From Verrucomicrobiales bacterium (GTDB taxonomy: Bacteria > Verrucomicrobiota > Verrucomicrobiia > Limisphaerales > UBA11320): a DNA stretch of 64,000 nucleotides. The notes beneath the pieces were generated by a model. That model did no database searches. It saw only the letters and a list, made by a program, of their open reading frames with translations, and was not told the origin of the DNA. Made by a program: the position numbers and the translations under genes. The stretch spans positions 1 to 64,000 of the forward strand of contig JAEUHE010000035.1 in the NCBI GenBank assembly GCA_016793885.1. The letters are read 5' to 3'. Below are positions 1 through 10,100 of this stretch, in pieces (position 1 is the first letter of the stretch; each line of letters begins with the position of its first letter).

Positions 1-205
1 ATCCAATGGAGTTCAGAGTTCAGATCTCCTCCCATGTCCCACATCGCGTCCTTTGCGTCCTTTGCGTTTTAAAGTCCGGGCTCCCTCCCCCACGGCTGGA
101 GTTTTCCTCCGTGTGGTCTGCGTGGTCCGCGGGCAACAACCTCTGTCTCCCTTCCCTCCGGAAAGCTTCGTGAGCTTCGTGCCTTTGTGAGAGGCAATCG
201 GCCGT
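1..205 (-). repeat. Dispersed intergenic repeat, copy 1 (paired with 56090-56200)
   Basis: No credible gene lies here. Read on the minus strand, the stretch starts with CACAAAGGCACGAAG-type words, passes through GGAGGGAAGGGAGA and GTTGTTGCCCGCGGA, and continues with ACGCAGACCACA. The same words in the same order occur on the plus strand at 56090-56200, so this is a dispersed repeat rather than unique spacer. The far end carries short direct repeats of the word CGCAAAGGA. The window edge may cut the element. The 71-residue ORF across it is low-complexity Arg/Lys/Gly and is not considered real. Confidence 0.6.
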
Positions 206-228
206 TCGCTTCGCGGTGTCCCCGCCAC

Positions 229-546
229 CTAAAACTTCACGGCGGTTCCGCTCGTGGTCACCATGAGCATGCCGTTCTGGGCACCGAGCACCTCGTAATC
301 CAGGTCGATGCCCACCACGCCGTCAGCTCCCAGTTCCCGAGCCTGTCGTTCCATCTCTTCCATGGCAGCACGACGGGCGTCTCCCAACACCTTCTCGTAG
401 GAACCCGAACGACCGCCCACGAAATCGCGGATCCCGGCAAAAATGTCCCGGAACACGTTGGCGCCAATAATCGCCTCACCAGTCACAATGCCCAAGTACT
501 GGGTGACCGGTCGGCCTTCAATAGTCGGTGTCGTCGTTAATGTCAT
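229..546 (-). CDS. YbjQ/UPF0145 family protein (putative heavy-metal-binding domain)
   Basis: The 105-residue product matches the small YbjQ (UPF0145) family in length and pattern. Visible landmarks are the N-terminal [20 protein letters not shown] strand region, a central [13 protein letters not shown] segment, the helix with [24 protein letters not shown], and a final strand ending in TTSGTAVKF. The family forms small pentameric cytosolic proteins; it is annotated as heavy-metal binding, but its physiological role is not settled. I chose the ATG at 546 rather than the TTG at 585 because it matches the family N-terminus. It stands alone, with repeat DNA downstream and a 180-base spacer to the divergent secreted protein. 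Confidence 0.85.
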   Translation of the reverse strand: MTLTTTPTIEGRPVTQYLGIVTGEAIIGANVFRDIFAGIRDFVGGRSGSYEKVLGDARRAAMEEMERQARELGADGVVGIDLDYEVLGAQNGMLMVTTSGTAVKF

Positions 547-726
547 CACGAAGTCACAACCCACGCCCAACGCTGAAGGTTTCAAAAATCAGCAGCAGCT
601 CGCCTCCTTGGTCGGAATGAAAATGTCGAGCCGTCGATTTTGGTGTAATGCCGGGGAGCGAATCTGTAGACACTCCATGTGGAAAGCTAGGTGGGTTCCA
701 TCACCCGGCCAATCCATCTCGAACCC

Positions 727-3378
727 ATGAACCATCACCCAACCATCGGCCTGGCCTGGCGAGTCGCCGTCGCCCTACTGTTTGCAAGCCTCCTTCCTTC
801 GAACGCGGCAGACCTGCCACCGTCAGGGACGAATCGCATCGACGGCTTCGTTCGCTTCACCAACGCCGACAGCGAAATCCGCGAACGCCTCGGCCCTCCC
901 GGAAATGAAGGCATGTCCGACCTGGTCATCTTTGCCTACACCGAAGCGCCTCAGGCGTTGACGTCCACGAAATACTTCAGCAACACGGATCCGCTGAGCG
1001 AGCCCTACAGCCTGACCATCGCTGCCAACGATGTCCCACTCACCTACCAAGTCTATGCCGCACTCTCGCTCGACTCACAGACCGAGGAATACTGGACGTC
1101 ACCCCGACCCAGCAGCCCGCTGATGAGCAATTCTCCTCCCGCAACGGTCGATCTCGACGAGTGCGTTGCCTTACTCGAAATCCGCTATGTCGACGCTGCG
1201 GGCACGCCAGTGGCCGCCCTCGGTGGTCGCGCCTTGGTCGTGGAAACCGGGCCGCCTTACTCCTGGCGCGCCCGCTATCTCTCCCAGCCGCCGGGACGAA
1301 CCAGCAACTTTCTCGTGGTTCCCAGCGGGGTCGAACTGGAGGTGGCGGTGGAGGTCGATCTCGGCACTGACCTCTATCTCGACCGGATCACCTACTCCGA
1401 ACGTCACGTGGTCACGTATGCGTGCGATGAGAAACCAGTGCTGACCATGACGCTCCCCGACACCGGTGCGTTAGGAAAACTGGTGGGCAACGTCAATATG
1501 GTGGGCGAAATCGAGCTACCCACCGATGGCTATGAAGAGCTGCTCGGGCGCCCCGTGGTCAAAGGCGCCGGTCCATCCGGCAACCAGCGCTATGCCAGCC
1601 TGAGTGCCGAATATCCGGGTCCCGACAGCACCCGAGCTTTTAGCCTGGAAAACCTCGTGCCCTCCGCCGTTGGCAAGAATTGGAACCTCTGGACTGAAAT
1701 GCACCTTGGACAAGGCTATCGCTTTGAATCGTTCCGTTCCCCCGGCCTCGGGGAAGGAGAATCCAACGCAGGCGCAGTGGTGGATCCGGGAGCAACCACC
1801 GACATCGGTGATGCCTTTGTCATGACTCCAGCTTGGTTGACCGGAACCATCACACTGACCGGACCGCCCGAGCTGCCAGGCATCCAGTCGGGACTACGCG
1901 GACTGGTGCGTTCCTCCGACTACGACGCCGACACTGACAACATTCCCGATGCCGTCGGCGCGACCGGCATCAACGGCAGCTATGTGGTGGTCAAGGGGGT
2001 GGATGAACTGGCCCGCGGCTCGACTTACACCACCGCCGGAGGCCAAGCTGCTGCATCCTTCGAAGGTGCCTTCAACCCTCTGACGTCGACGTTCGAGGGA
2101 GACTACGAAGCCATCGTGGGCATGATTTATGATCAGCCAGGAATTTGGGCCATGGAGGGAATCAACCTTCGAATCGCTCACCCAGGCACCAACGGTGCTC
2201 CTTTCGTAGAACAGTTGCTCTACATCACGGAAGCCGATCCGTGGCGTGGCCTTCTGACACCCGGTGATCGTCAGGTTAATCCTCTGAACTACAACCTGGC
2301 GGAAGTCTGCCTGCGCATCCAATCGCCCGTGAAGTTCTACTATCCCCGGGTGATCAACAGCTACGGGGGCATCACCAATCTCGACTCTCACAACGTCTTC
2401 CGGTCTTACCAAGCAATCCTCAGCAATGCGTCGGGACAACCCTACTACGCCAGCGAAGCCACGAATGAAGCCGTGATCACCTTCTACGTGCCTGAAGGAA
2501 GCTACACGCTGCAGCCAGCGATCACGACTGTGGACCCCGATGGCAACGTGTCGGAAGTCGCGCTTCCGCATCTGGCAATTTCCGTGATCGCTGGCGAGCG
2601 CTACTGCCTGGTCGATTGTCTCACCCTCGCGATCACCCCGCCGATGTGCACCACCAACTTTGGATTCCTCGCTTCGGCTGAGGCGCAATCCTGTGATGGC
2701 ACGCTGACCAACTTGAGTCTCACCGCCACTTCCCTTAAGGATCCAACCGTTCGGCTGGGCTATTCCGACATACGGATTTTGGTCGGATCCCGAACCAACC
2801 TCCAAACTGCCAACGGCCTCTTCCCCGAATTTGATGGATTCGACAAGAGCCTCTACGAGGATATTCTCTACACTGCGGTGGCTATGGATGCCAACGGCCG
2901 CACGGCGACGCGTCAAATCGTAGCCCACTATGACTTCACCGCTCCGACGATTGTCTGTCCCGCGGATATCGACGTCACTTCTCCCGATGGAGCGGGTGTG
3001 GTTGTGAATTTCGAAACTACGGCAACAGACGACCGTCCCGAACCAGTTCTCATCCGCTGCGATCCGCCCAGTGGCAGCGTGTTTCCGTTGGGAACCACGC
3101 TCGTGACCTGCTACGCCAGCGACCTCTGTCAGAACACCAACACGTGCAGCTTCCAAGTCACCGTGTCTCCACCCGGAGGCGAAACCTGTTTGCTGAGGAT
3201 TGAGTCCGTCGACGGCTCTCCCACTCAACTGCAGATCACTTGGGATTGCACGGGGGTCCTGCAGTCGTCGCTCAGTGTGGATGGCCCCTGGACGGATGTA
3301 ATAGATTCCGTGAGCCCGCATCTGGTGGATGCGACTGAGCCAGAACGGTACTACCGTGTGGTCGCCCCCACGCCTTGA
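727..3378 (+). CDS. Secreted HYR-domain protein
   Basis: The 883-residue product begins with a clear Sec signal peptide (hydrophobic run VAVALLFASLL, then SNAAD near residue 27), so it is exported. Most of the chain (about 30-735) is beta-rich and Gly/Thr/Pro-rich, and I do not recognise a family in it. Residues about 738-815 look like a HYR (hyalin repeat) domain: TAPTIVCPADIDVTSPDGAG followed by ATDDRP, FPLGTTLVTCYASD and CSFQVTV. The last 60 residues resemble the C-terminal module of the LamG proteins in this window (VxW, a gap, then PW.DV and YYRV). The ATG at 727 is preferred over a GTG at 691 because the signal peptide starts there. Extracellular adhesion or matrix binding is an inference from the HYR domain. 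Confidence 0.8.
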   Translation: MNHHPTIGLAWRVAVALLFASLLPSNAADLPPSGTNRIDGFVRFTNADSEIRERLGPPGNEGMSDLVIFAYTEAPQALTSTKYFSNTDPLSEPYSLTIAANDVPLTYQVYAALSLDSQTEEYWTSPRPSSPLMSNSPPATVDLDECVALLEIRYVDAAGTPVAALGGRALVVETGPPYSWRARYLSQPPGRTSNFLVVPSGVELEVAVEVDLGTDLYLDRITYSERHVVTYACDEKPVLTMTLPDTGALGKLVGNVNMVGEIELPTDGYEELLGRPVVKGAGPSGNQRYASLSAEYPGPDSTRAFSLENLVPSAVGKNWNLWTEMHLGQGYRFESFRSPGLGEGESNAGAVVDPGATTDIGDAFVMTPAWLTGTITLTGPPELPGIQSGLRGLVRSSDYDADTDNIPDAVGATGINGSYVVVKGVDELARGSTYTTAGGQAAASFEGAFNPLTSTFEGDYEAIVGMIYDQPGIWAMEGINLRIAHPGTNGAPFVEQLLYITEADPWRGLLTPGDRQVNPLNYNLAEVCLRIQSPVKFYYPRVINSYGGITNLDSHNVFRSYQAILSNASGQPYYASEATNEAVITFYVPEGSYTLQPAITTVDPDGNVSEVALPHLAISVIAGERYCLVDCLTLAITPPMCTTNFGFLASAEAQSCDGTLTNLSLTATSLKDPTVRLGYSDIRILVGSRTNLQTANGLFPEFDGFDKSLYEDILYTAVAMDANGRTATRQIVAHYDFTAPTIVCPADIDVTSPDGAGVVVNFETTATDDRPEPVLIRCDPPSGSVFPLGTTLVTCYASDLCQNTNTCSFQVTVSPPGGETCLLRIESVDGSPTQLQITWDCTGVLQSSLSVDGPWTDVIDSVSPHLVDATEPERYYRVVAPTP

Positions 3379-3409
3379 ACCGGGGATGACGACCTTCCGG
3401 ATTGGGCTG

Positions 3410-3475
3410 CCGAAGCCTCGTGACCTCGTCTCCTACAAGATGAGGACTGTAGCAGCCGAGGTCACGAGGCCTCGG
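3410..3475. terminator. Long hairpin between convergent genes
   Basis: Two 19-base arms (3410-3428 and 3457-3475) are inverted copies with 18 of 19 positions matching, separated by 28 bases. The hairpin sits between the stops of the convergent HYR and epimerase genes, where it could stop transcription from both sides. There is no T run, so a REP-like element is an equally good reading. Confidence 0.5.
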
Positions 3476-3485
3476 CTCGCAGGCT

Positions 3486-4439
3486 TCAACGGCTCATGCC
3501 CAAGCCGCCACGGCGATAAAACTTTAGCGTCTTCCTCATCCCCTCGAGCAGCGACGTCGTTTGCCAATCGGGGTAGAGCTCGGAAATGAATCGTGGTTGC
3601 GGAGGGGCGTGCGATGGGATCGTCCCTCCGCTCACCAAAATCCCTGCCCCCGCCTTCGGATCAATCTCCCGCAGCACCTCGATTATCTCCTCCACCGTAA
3701 CGATCGGACCAGCCAGATCCACCACCGGGGCACCCCGAGGAGTCTCCAAGGCGCCGCGAACGAATGCCTCCGCCACGTCCTCCACGTAGTCGTATCCGAC
3801 TCGACCCCGATATCCGATGGTGAACGGTTCGCCATGGGCCAACGCCCGAGCTGCCAACGAGGGCCCGGCGGTCAATCCCACATCGCGTTCCGGCCCGTAG
3901 GCGACTTGGGGACGGATGCCCACGGAGGCGATGTTGAAATGACGCCAATACTGCGCCGCGATGAGTTCCACCGACTTCTTGAACGCCCCGTAGAATGTCA
4001 GCGGCTGAAGCAACCCACCCGTCTCCCCCGAAGCATGATCCGGCTCATCGCCAAACACCGCCACGGAGCTTGCGTAGGAGAACCCAGCGATCCGGCCGGA
4101 GTGCTTTCGGATCGCCTCCAAAATCGCCATCGTACCCAAGATGTTTACCTGGCAGCCCTCCCAAGGATCGGATTGGCAAGCGGGCGTCAGGAGCGCGGCC
4201 AGATGAATGACGTGAGTGATGCCATGGGTGGCAAAGATGTGGTCCAGCCGACCGCGATCGAGCAATGACCCCTGCTCCAGCACCACGGGATCGGCGTCCT
4301 TACCGAGCACCCGGTCCCAGCGCGCCGGCCTGCTTCCCGGATCCAGAACCACGACCTTCAGTGATCGGTGCAGCGCTTCGCGTACCACCCAGGTGCCGAT
4401 GAACCCGCATCCGCCCGTAATCAATACTGTGGATCTCAC
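3486..4439 (-). CDS. NAD-dependent epimerase/dehydratase (extended SDR)
   Basis: This is a 317-residue extended SDR. The N-terminal GGCGFIG (about residues 9-15) binds NAD(P), and YGAFK supplies the catalytic Tyr-x-x-x-Lys pair. DVAEAFVRGA and a late PHAPPQPRFIS segment fit sugar-nucleotide or sugar-acid epimerases and dehydrogenases. The GTG at 4439 is chosen because AAGGAG lies five bases before it; the ATG at 4469 has no such site and would overlap the upstream gene. It is the last gene of a three-gene minus-strand operon behind a 2-hydroxyacid dehydrogenase and an ACS-type MFS carrier, which suggests conversion of a sugar acid or its lactone. The exact substrate cannot be read from the sequence. 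Confidence 0.88.
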   Translation of the reverse strand: MRSTVLITGGCGFIGTWVVREALHRSLKVVVLDPGSRPARWDRVLGKDADPVVLEQGSLLDRGRLDHIFATHGITHVIHLAALLTPACQSDPWEGCQVNILGTMAILEAIRKHSGRIAGFSYASSVAVFGDEPDHASGETGGLLQPLTFYGAFKKSVELIAAQYWRHFNIASVGIRPQVAYGPERDVGLTAGPSLAARALAHGEPFTIGYRGRVGYDYVEDVAEAFVRGALETPRGAPVVDLAGPIVTVEEIIEVLREIDPKAGAGILVSGGTIPSHAPPQPRFISELYPDWQTTSLLEGMRKTLKFYRRGGLGMSR

Positions 4440-4444
4440 CCGAT

Positions 4445-4450
4445 CTCCTT
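4445..4450 (-). promoter_or_regulatory. Shine-Dalgarno site selecting the GTG start of the epimerase gene
   Basis: The minus strand reads AAGGAG, then ATCGG, then GTG. It is one of few strong ribosome binding sites in the window and lies in the 13-base gap after the stop of the dehydrogenase gene, so it decides in favour of the start at 4439. Confidence 0.6.
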
Positions 4451-4452
4451 GG

Positions 4453-5424
4453 CTAGGGACGAACGCCATTCACCACGGTGGTCAACGCCTCACCACGAAC
4501 CGCTGCCAGGGCAATGGTCGCAGCGGACTCGCGCAGCTTCTTCACGGCAGGCGTGCTGCACGACGCAATATGCGGAGCCAGAATCACATTCCCCAAGCTG
4601 CGCACCGGATGATCCACCGGGATCGGCTCCGGATCGAAGACATCCAGGGCTACCGCCCCCAGATGTCCGCTCTTTAAGGCTCGAGTCAATGCTTCGCTGT
4701 CGACCAGATCTCCTCGGCCGACGTTCACGAAGATCGCTCCGGGTCGGAGCAATGAAAACGTACGCTCGTTCATCAGCTGTCGCGTCTGCGCCATCGAGGG
4801 ACAATGCAAGGTCAATACATCCGACGCCTGCAGCACTTCATCTAGCGTTCCCGCCCGCGCTCCCGCCTTCTCGATCTCCGAGGCTGGGACCATCGGATCG
4901 AACACCCGAACAGCGCACTTGAAGGCCAACAGCCGCCTCACCACCTCGCGGCCAATCCGGCCAAACCCGACGACCCCCACCGTGAGATCACGAAGAGCCT
5001 TCATGCCGGCGATCGGAGTCGCCAGACCCCACTGTCCCGCGCGCAAGTGCACCGCATGGCTGACCACCTGACGCGTGCAGGCCAGAATGAAGGCCAGAGT
5101 TTGGTCCGCGACTTCGTCGATGCAGTAGTCGGGGATATTGCAGACCGGGATGGAGCGGGCTTTGGCGGCGTCCAAGTCTACGTTGTCTACCCCGATCCCA
5201 TAGCGAACGATCGCCTTGGCCTGCCGCATCTCTCCGATCACCGCCGCGTTGACCCGTGCGAACTGGGTGATGACGGCGTCGGCATAGCGGGACAGCTCGA
5301 TGAGCTCGGCCTCAGTTTTGCATTGGTGTCCGATCAGTTCAACTCCCTGCGCGCGCAGCAGCTCTTGCTCAATCGAGAGGTCGGGGAAGGTCCAATCAGT
5401 GACGACGACAGTGGGAGTTTTCAC
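4453..5424 (-). CDS. D-2-hydroxyacid dehydrogenase family (PGDH/CtBP-like)
   Basis: This 323-residue protein has the full layout of D-isomer-specific 2-hydroxyacid dehydrogenases: an outer domain with IVRYGIGVDNVDLDAA, then a Rossmann domain with GFGRIG at residues 153-158. The catalytic trio is visible as Arg237 (VNVGRGDLVD), Glu266 (DVFDPEP) and His285 (APHIAS). Such enzymes interconvert 2-hydroxyacids and 2-ketoacids with NAD(P)H in the cytosol. No C-terminal ACT domain is present, so it is unlikely to be the serine-pathway SerA. The start overlaps the upstream MFS gene by four bases and the epimerase follows 13 bases on, which indicates cotranscription and probably oxidation of a sugar-derived hydroxyacid. 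Confidence 0.92.
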   Translation of the reverse strand: MKTPTVVVTDWTFPDLSIEQELLRAQGVELIGHQCKTEAELIELSRYADAVITQFARVNAAVIGEMRQAKAIVRYGIGVDNVDLDAAKARSIPVCNIPDYCIDEVADQTLAFILACTRQVVSHAVHLRAGQWGLATPIAGMKALRDLTVGVVGFGRIGREVVRRLLAFKCAVRVFDPMVPASEIEKAGARAGTLDEVLQASDVLTLHCPSMAQTRQLMNERTFSLLRPGAIFVNVGRGDLVDSEALTRALKSGHLGAVALDVFDPEPIPVDHPVRSLGNVILAPHIASCSTPAVKKLRESAATIALAAVRGEALTTVVNGVRP

Positions 5425-6746
5425 GTGGTGGATGAAGGTGGGTTGATGGAATGGGGGCTAGTAGGCGGAGCGACCCGCTCCTGGGTGACAAAGCTGATTA
5501 GAATCCCGCCCAGCAAATAGCAGCCCGCCAGGAACAGCAGGCAGGTGCTCTCGCTGGCTTGATGGCCGCGCAGCCAGCCATTGATATGATTGCCCAGGTA
5601 TCCGGCCAGGTTGGCACACATGTTGATGAAACCGATGGAAACCGCTGCTGCCGATGAGGTCAGAGTCAGCGTGGGCAAAGTCCAGAACGGCGAAGGCCAA
5701 TAGTAAGCCGCGAGCCCAGTCAGGCAAAGCCAACCCATGATGAGCGGAAACGACTGGCCGGGTAGGGTGCTGCCAACCAGAAAGAAGGCAGTCGCCACCT
5801 GGCCGCCCACGCAATGCCACTTGTGCTGACCGCTGCGGTCCGACGACTGCCCCGAGACAAACACGCTCACCAGGCCACACGCGTAAAACAAGCAGCTATA
5901 CCACAACGCCGACTGGTCGGATCCTCCCGAAAGGTTCTTCACCGTGGTTGGCAGCCAAAACGCCAGCGCATACCCGCCGGTGTTCGTTGCGAAGATCCCC
6001 AGGGCCAGCAGCCAGACATTGCGCAGACGAAGCGCCTGCCAAACCGTCGAGCGACCTTTCGCCTCTTTCACCCGGGCCTCTTCCGCCAATACCGCCTCCA
6101 GGTGATCTCGCTCCGCCGCCGTCAACCAGGCTGCATGACGGGGCCGGTCCGTCATGTAAAACAAGGTCACGAACCCCAGCACGACCGCGGGAAGCCCCTC
6201 GAGCAGAAACATCCACTTCCATCCGGCTAAGCCGAACCAGCTGACATCCAGCAGGAGCGCGGAGATGGGGGCGCCCAACGCCAGGCTGAAAGGAACCGCC
6301 ATGACCAAACCCGAAAGTGCCCGCCCCCGATCCGCACTGGTGAACCAGTGGGTAAAATACACGATAATGCCTGGAAAGAAGCCAGCCTCCGCCACCCCGA
6401 GGACAAACCTCGCCACATAGAACTGCATGGGGGTCTCCACGAAGGCCGTCGCTGCGGAAACAAACCCCCACGAGATCAGAATTCGGGCGAACCACTTGCG
6501 GGCGCTCCAGCGCTCCACCAGCAGCGCCCCGGGAATCTCCAGCAACAAATACCCGATAAAGAAAATGCCGATGCCCAAGCCGAAAACCTCTTCCGAGAAC
6601 TTCAGGTCACTGGCCATCCGCAGTTTGGCAAAGCCCACGTTGGCACGATCCAGGTAGGCGACGATATAGACCACAAAGACCAACGGGAGAACTCGCCAGG
6701 CGACTTTGCGTCGCAGCGCGGCCATGTCTATCGCTGTCTCGCTCAC
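5421..6746 (-). CDS. MFS transporter, anion:cation symporter (ACS) family
   Basis: The 441-residue protein has about 12 predicted membrane segments and the ACS-family N-terminus: a VVYIVAYLDRANVGFAKLRM stretch, followed by FFIGYLLLEIPGALLVERW and RKWFAR. Relatives import organic anions such as tartrate, glucarate, phthalate or hexuronates with protons. The start is a GTG at 6746 with a weak AAAGG upstream; an ATG at 6725 is an alternative. It is the first gene of the three-gene operon and overlaps the dehydrogenase gene by four bases, so translational coupling is likely. The substrate is inferred to be an acidic sugar derivative. Confidence 0.9.
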   Translation of the reverse strand: MSETAIDMAALRRKVAWRVLPLVFVVYIVAYLDRANVGFAKLRMASDLKFSEEVFGLGIGIFFIGYLLLEIPGALLVERWSARKWFARILISWGFVSAATAFVETPMQFYVARFVLGVAEAGFFPGIIVYFTHWFTSADRGRALSGLVMAVPFSLALGAPISALLLDVSWFGLAGWKWMFLLEGLPAVVLGFVTLFYMTDRPRHAAWLTAAERDHLEAVLAEEARVKEAKGRSTVWQALRLRNVWLLALGIFATNTGGYALAFWLPTTVKNLSGGSDQSALWYSCLFYACGLVSVFVSGQSSDRSGQHKWHCVGGQVATAFFLVGSTLPGQSFPLIMGWLCLTGLAAYYWPSPFWTLPTLTLTSSAAAVSIGFINMCANLAGYLGNHINGWLRGHQASESTCLLFLAGCYLLGGILISFVTQERVAPPTSPHSINPPSSTT

Positions 6747-6943
6747 CGCTGGCCTTTCGGCCAGAGCTTAAAGCGCGTCCAATGTGGGCATAGGAGGGCC
6801 ATGCAGGTTTTCAGTTGACGGTCTACCGTCGACTTTTAGGCTCTAGGCCATCCTAATGGCAAGCACCGTTCCTTGACCTGCGGATGTTCGGGCCTGATTT
6901 GAAGTCGGTGAGCATGGATCCCAGCTCCGCCGGGGGGACAAAA

Positions 6944-7028
6944 GCGGCAAAGGTCTGCCGCACTCCAAAACGTGAAGCAATATGGACTGCTGTAGCCCTC
7001 TACAGCTTTTCGGCACCGACGGAGTCGG
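6944..7028 (+). repeat. Paired-hairpin REP-like repeat (related to 46585-46690)
   Basis: The 355-base gap 6747-7101 holds no gene. Inside it are two dyads: GCGGCA/TGCCGC (6944-6961) and CTGTAG/CTACAG (6990-7005), followed by AGCTTTTC and CGACGGAGTCG. The second dyad and its tail recur at 46650-46690. The rest of the gap shows nothing recognisable, although it must hold the start regions of both the MFS operon and the PSD1 gene. Confidence 0.65.
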
Positions 7029-7101
7029 AAATTCCTACCGGCTCGGAACCGCAGTCGAATAACCCGACCGGCTCCAGAGTCCATTTATTTATCTCTCATC
7101 G

Positions 7102-10100
7102 ATGAACCTTTCTTTCATGACTGATCGCATCGTCGTCCCCATCGCCTTCCTCGCTTCCGCTTGGGTCGCCGTCGGCGCGGCCACGGACTCACCCAGCCTC
7201 CAAAAGCTAGACCAAGAATACGGTGCCGCCACCCATCCCATTCTCAAGCAGTTCTGTCTGGACTGCCATTCCACCGAGAAGCACAAGGGCGACCTCGATC
7301 TGGAGCGATTCAAGAGCTTCAACGACATTCTCAAGGATCCCAAGGTCTGGCAGGGAGTCATCGAGCAGATCTCTTTGAACGAGATGCCTCCCAAGGAAAA
7401 ACCACAGCCCACCCCCGCTCAGCGAGAGCAGCTGCTCCGCTGGATCGGCGACGCATTGGATGAGGCGGCCAAGGCTCGGGCGGGGGATCCCGGACCGGTG
7501 GTGCTGCGTCGGCTCTCCAATGCCGAATACACCTACACGCTGCGCGATTTGACAGGGGTGAACTCTCTGGACCCAGCGAAGGAGTTTCCCGGCGACTCGG
7601 CCTCCGGCGAAGGGTTCATGAACGTCGGCAACTCCCTGGTGATGTCCCCCTCTCTGGTCACCAAATACCTGGATGCCGCCAAGGAGGTGGCTCGCCATGC
7701 GGTGCTGCTGCCCGACGGACTGCGATTCTCCCCCAGCACTTCCCAACGCGATTGGTCGGAGGAAGCCTTGGCGGCCATCCGCGCCTTTTATGCGCGGTTC
7801 TCGGATTCGGGGGGGGCCACCTCGGTCAACCTGCAGGGCATTCAATTCGACACGAACGCCGGTGGACGCCTGCCCTTGGAGAAGTATTTGCTCGCCACCT
7901 TGGCCGAGCGCGAGGCCCTGCGCAGTGGAAAGAAGACCCTGGCCCAAGTGGCAGCCGAACGGGGATTGGTAACGAAGTATCTCTCGCTGCTTTGGCAAGC
8001 GTTGGAGGGCACCGAAAGTTCCCTCCTGCTGGATGTCGTCCGCAGCCAGTGGAAAACCGGCGTCCCGGGCGATGCCGCTGCAATCACCAAGTCGATTGGG
8101 GAATGGCAGCAGGCGCTCTGGCGCTTTACCACTGTCGGCCATATTGGCAAGCGAGATGGTCCCAAAGCGTGGCAGATTCCGGTATCTCCGCTCTCCACCG
8201 GAAGGGAGATCCGACTCAAGCTGAACGCGCCAGCGGACCAAAAGGAGATCACCCTGTACCTCAGCACCTCCGATGCCGGCGATGGCAGCCAACACGACTA
8301 CGCCGTCTGGGAAAACCCCCGGCTCTCGGTTCCAGGTCGCCCCGATCTCGCCTTGCGCGACCTGCGCGCAGCCACTCAAGTGCTGACTCGCGATCGCGAG
8401 CAGTTCTTCTCGAATGTTTCCCGCTGCCTGGCGGCGGCGGCCGATTGGGATGCGTCACCCAACAAGCTGCCCCTCGAGCAACAGGCGGCTAAGCATGGTG
8501 TCGATCCATCCCTGCTGGGGGCCTGGCTGGATGCGCTCGGAATCGGCAGCGCCGAGGCGACGATCGACAGCCATCTCAAATCCAAGATGGAGAGCGCCCA
8601 GGGTTACGACTTCATCAAAGGCTGGACCGGGGCGGATGCCCTCAGCGTGCTCGCCAACTCGTCCAGCCAACATGTGCGCGTTCCCGGCAACATGAAGCCG
8701 CACAGTGTAGTGGTCCATCCCTCTCCGAAACTTCGCGTCGCCGTGGGGTGGCGCAGCCCGGTGGCGGGCAAAGTCCACATCGAAGGACAGGTTCAACATG
8801 CTCATCCCGAGTGTGGCAACGGCGTGGCCTGGTCGCTCGAACTGCGACGTGGCCAAACCCGCCAACGCCTGGCCGTCGGCACGGCCCAAGGAGCCAAGGA
8901 AGTTAAGGTCGGTCCCATCGATGCCCTGCAGGTTCAACCTGGCGATCTGCTGTCCATGATCATCTCGCCGCGTGATGGCAATCATTCCTGCGACACGACG
9001 GCGGTTGACTTCACGATACGGGATGGGTCCAAAACCTGGGATCTGGGCCAGGAGGTGTCACCGAACATCCTCGCCGGAAATCCGCACTCGGACAGTCATG
9101 GTCATGATGCGGTCTGGCACTTCTACAGCGAGCCTGACAACGGCAAAGGGGCTGACTCCGTGCTGCCAACCGGCTCGCTGCTCGCCCGATGGCAGACGGC
9201 CCCCGACACCCTCACCAAAAACCAACTGGCTGCCGAAGTGCAAACTCTTCTGCAGAGCGGCGGAGCCGGCGTTGCGAAGGATTCGCCCGACAGCCAACTT
9301 TACCGCCAGCTGACCTCGCTCAGTGGCCCGCTGATCTCAGTGGCCCGCAAAGCCCTCATCACCCAGAATTCTGATCCCAGCCCGCTCACCGCGGGCTACG
9401 GACTTGATCCGAACCTGTTCGGAAAACATCCCACGGGTGGAACCCTCAAGCCGACCAGCCTCAGCGTAAAAGCTCCTTCGGTGCTGGAAGTTAAGCTGCC
9501 CGCCGATCTGGTGGCTGGATGCGAGTTCGTAGCGACCGGCACACTGGACCCGGTGGCGGGAATCGATGGCAGCGTCCAGATGCAAGCCTCTCTCACCAAA
9601 CCCAGCCTGCGCGCCGGCCCGGCGGCCAGCTCCGCGAAGGAGCAAGGCGCCAAGAGCACCTGGTCGGAAGGCGATCGTCCGCTGGTCTTCGACTCCCCCA
9701 TCTTGGTCGCCGAAGGCGGCCAGGCCAGAGAAAGGATCGAACGAGACTTCAGTTCGTTCCGCGACCTCTTCCCCATTGCGCTGTGCTACACCAAAATCGT
9801 GCCGGTGGATGAGGTGGTCACCCTGACCCTCTATTATCGGGAGGATGAAGCCTTGCGCCGTCTTCTGCTCGACGACCAGCAAGCGGCGGAACTGGATCGC
9901 CTGTGGGACGAGCTGCACTATGTCAGTCATGATGCCCTCAAGCTGGTCGATGCCTTCGAGCAGCTCTGGCAATTCGCCACCCAGGACGCTGATCCGAGCG
10001 CCTTCACACCCATGCGTGAGCCCATCCAGAAGCGGGCGGCCGAATTTAAAAAGCGGCTCGTCGAAACCGAGCCAAAACATCTCGAGGCGGTCGTCCGCTT

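Noticed and set aside
1894-3321. 475-residue open frame on the minus strand
   Set aside because: It lies fully antisense to the HYR protein, is rich in Arg/Gly/His with no family pattern, and reflects codon bias of the real gene.
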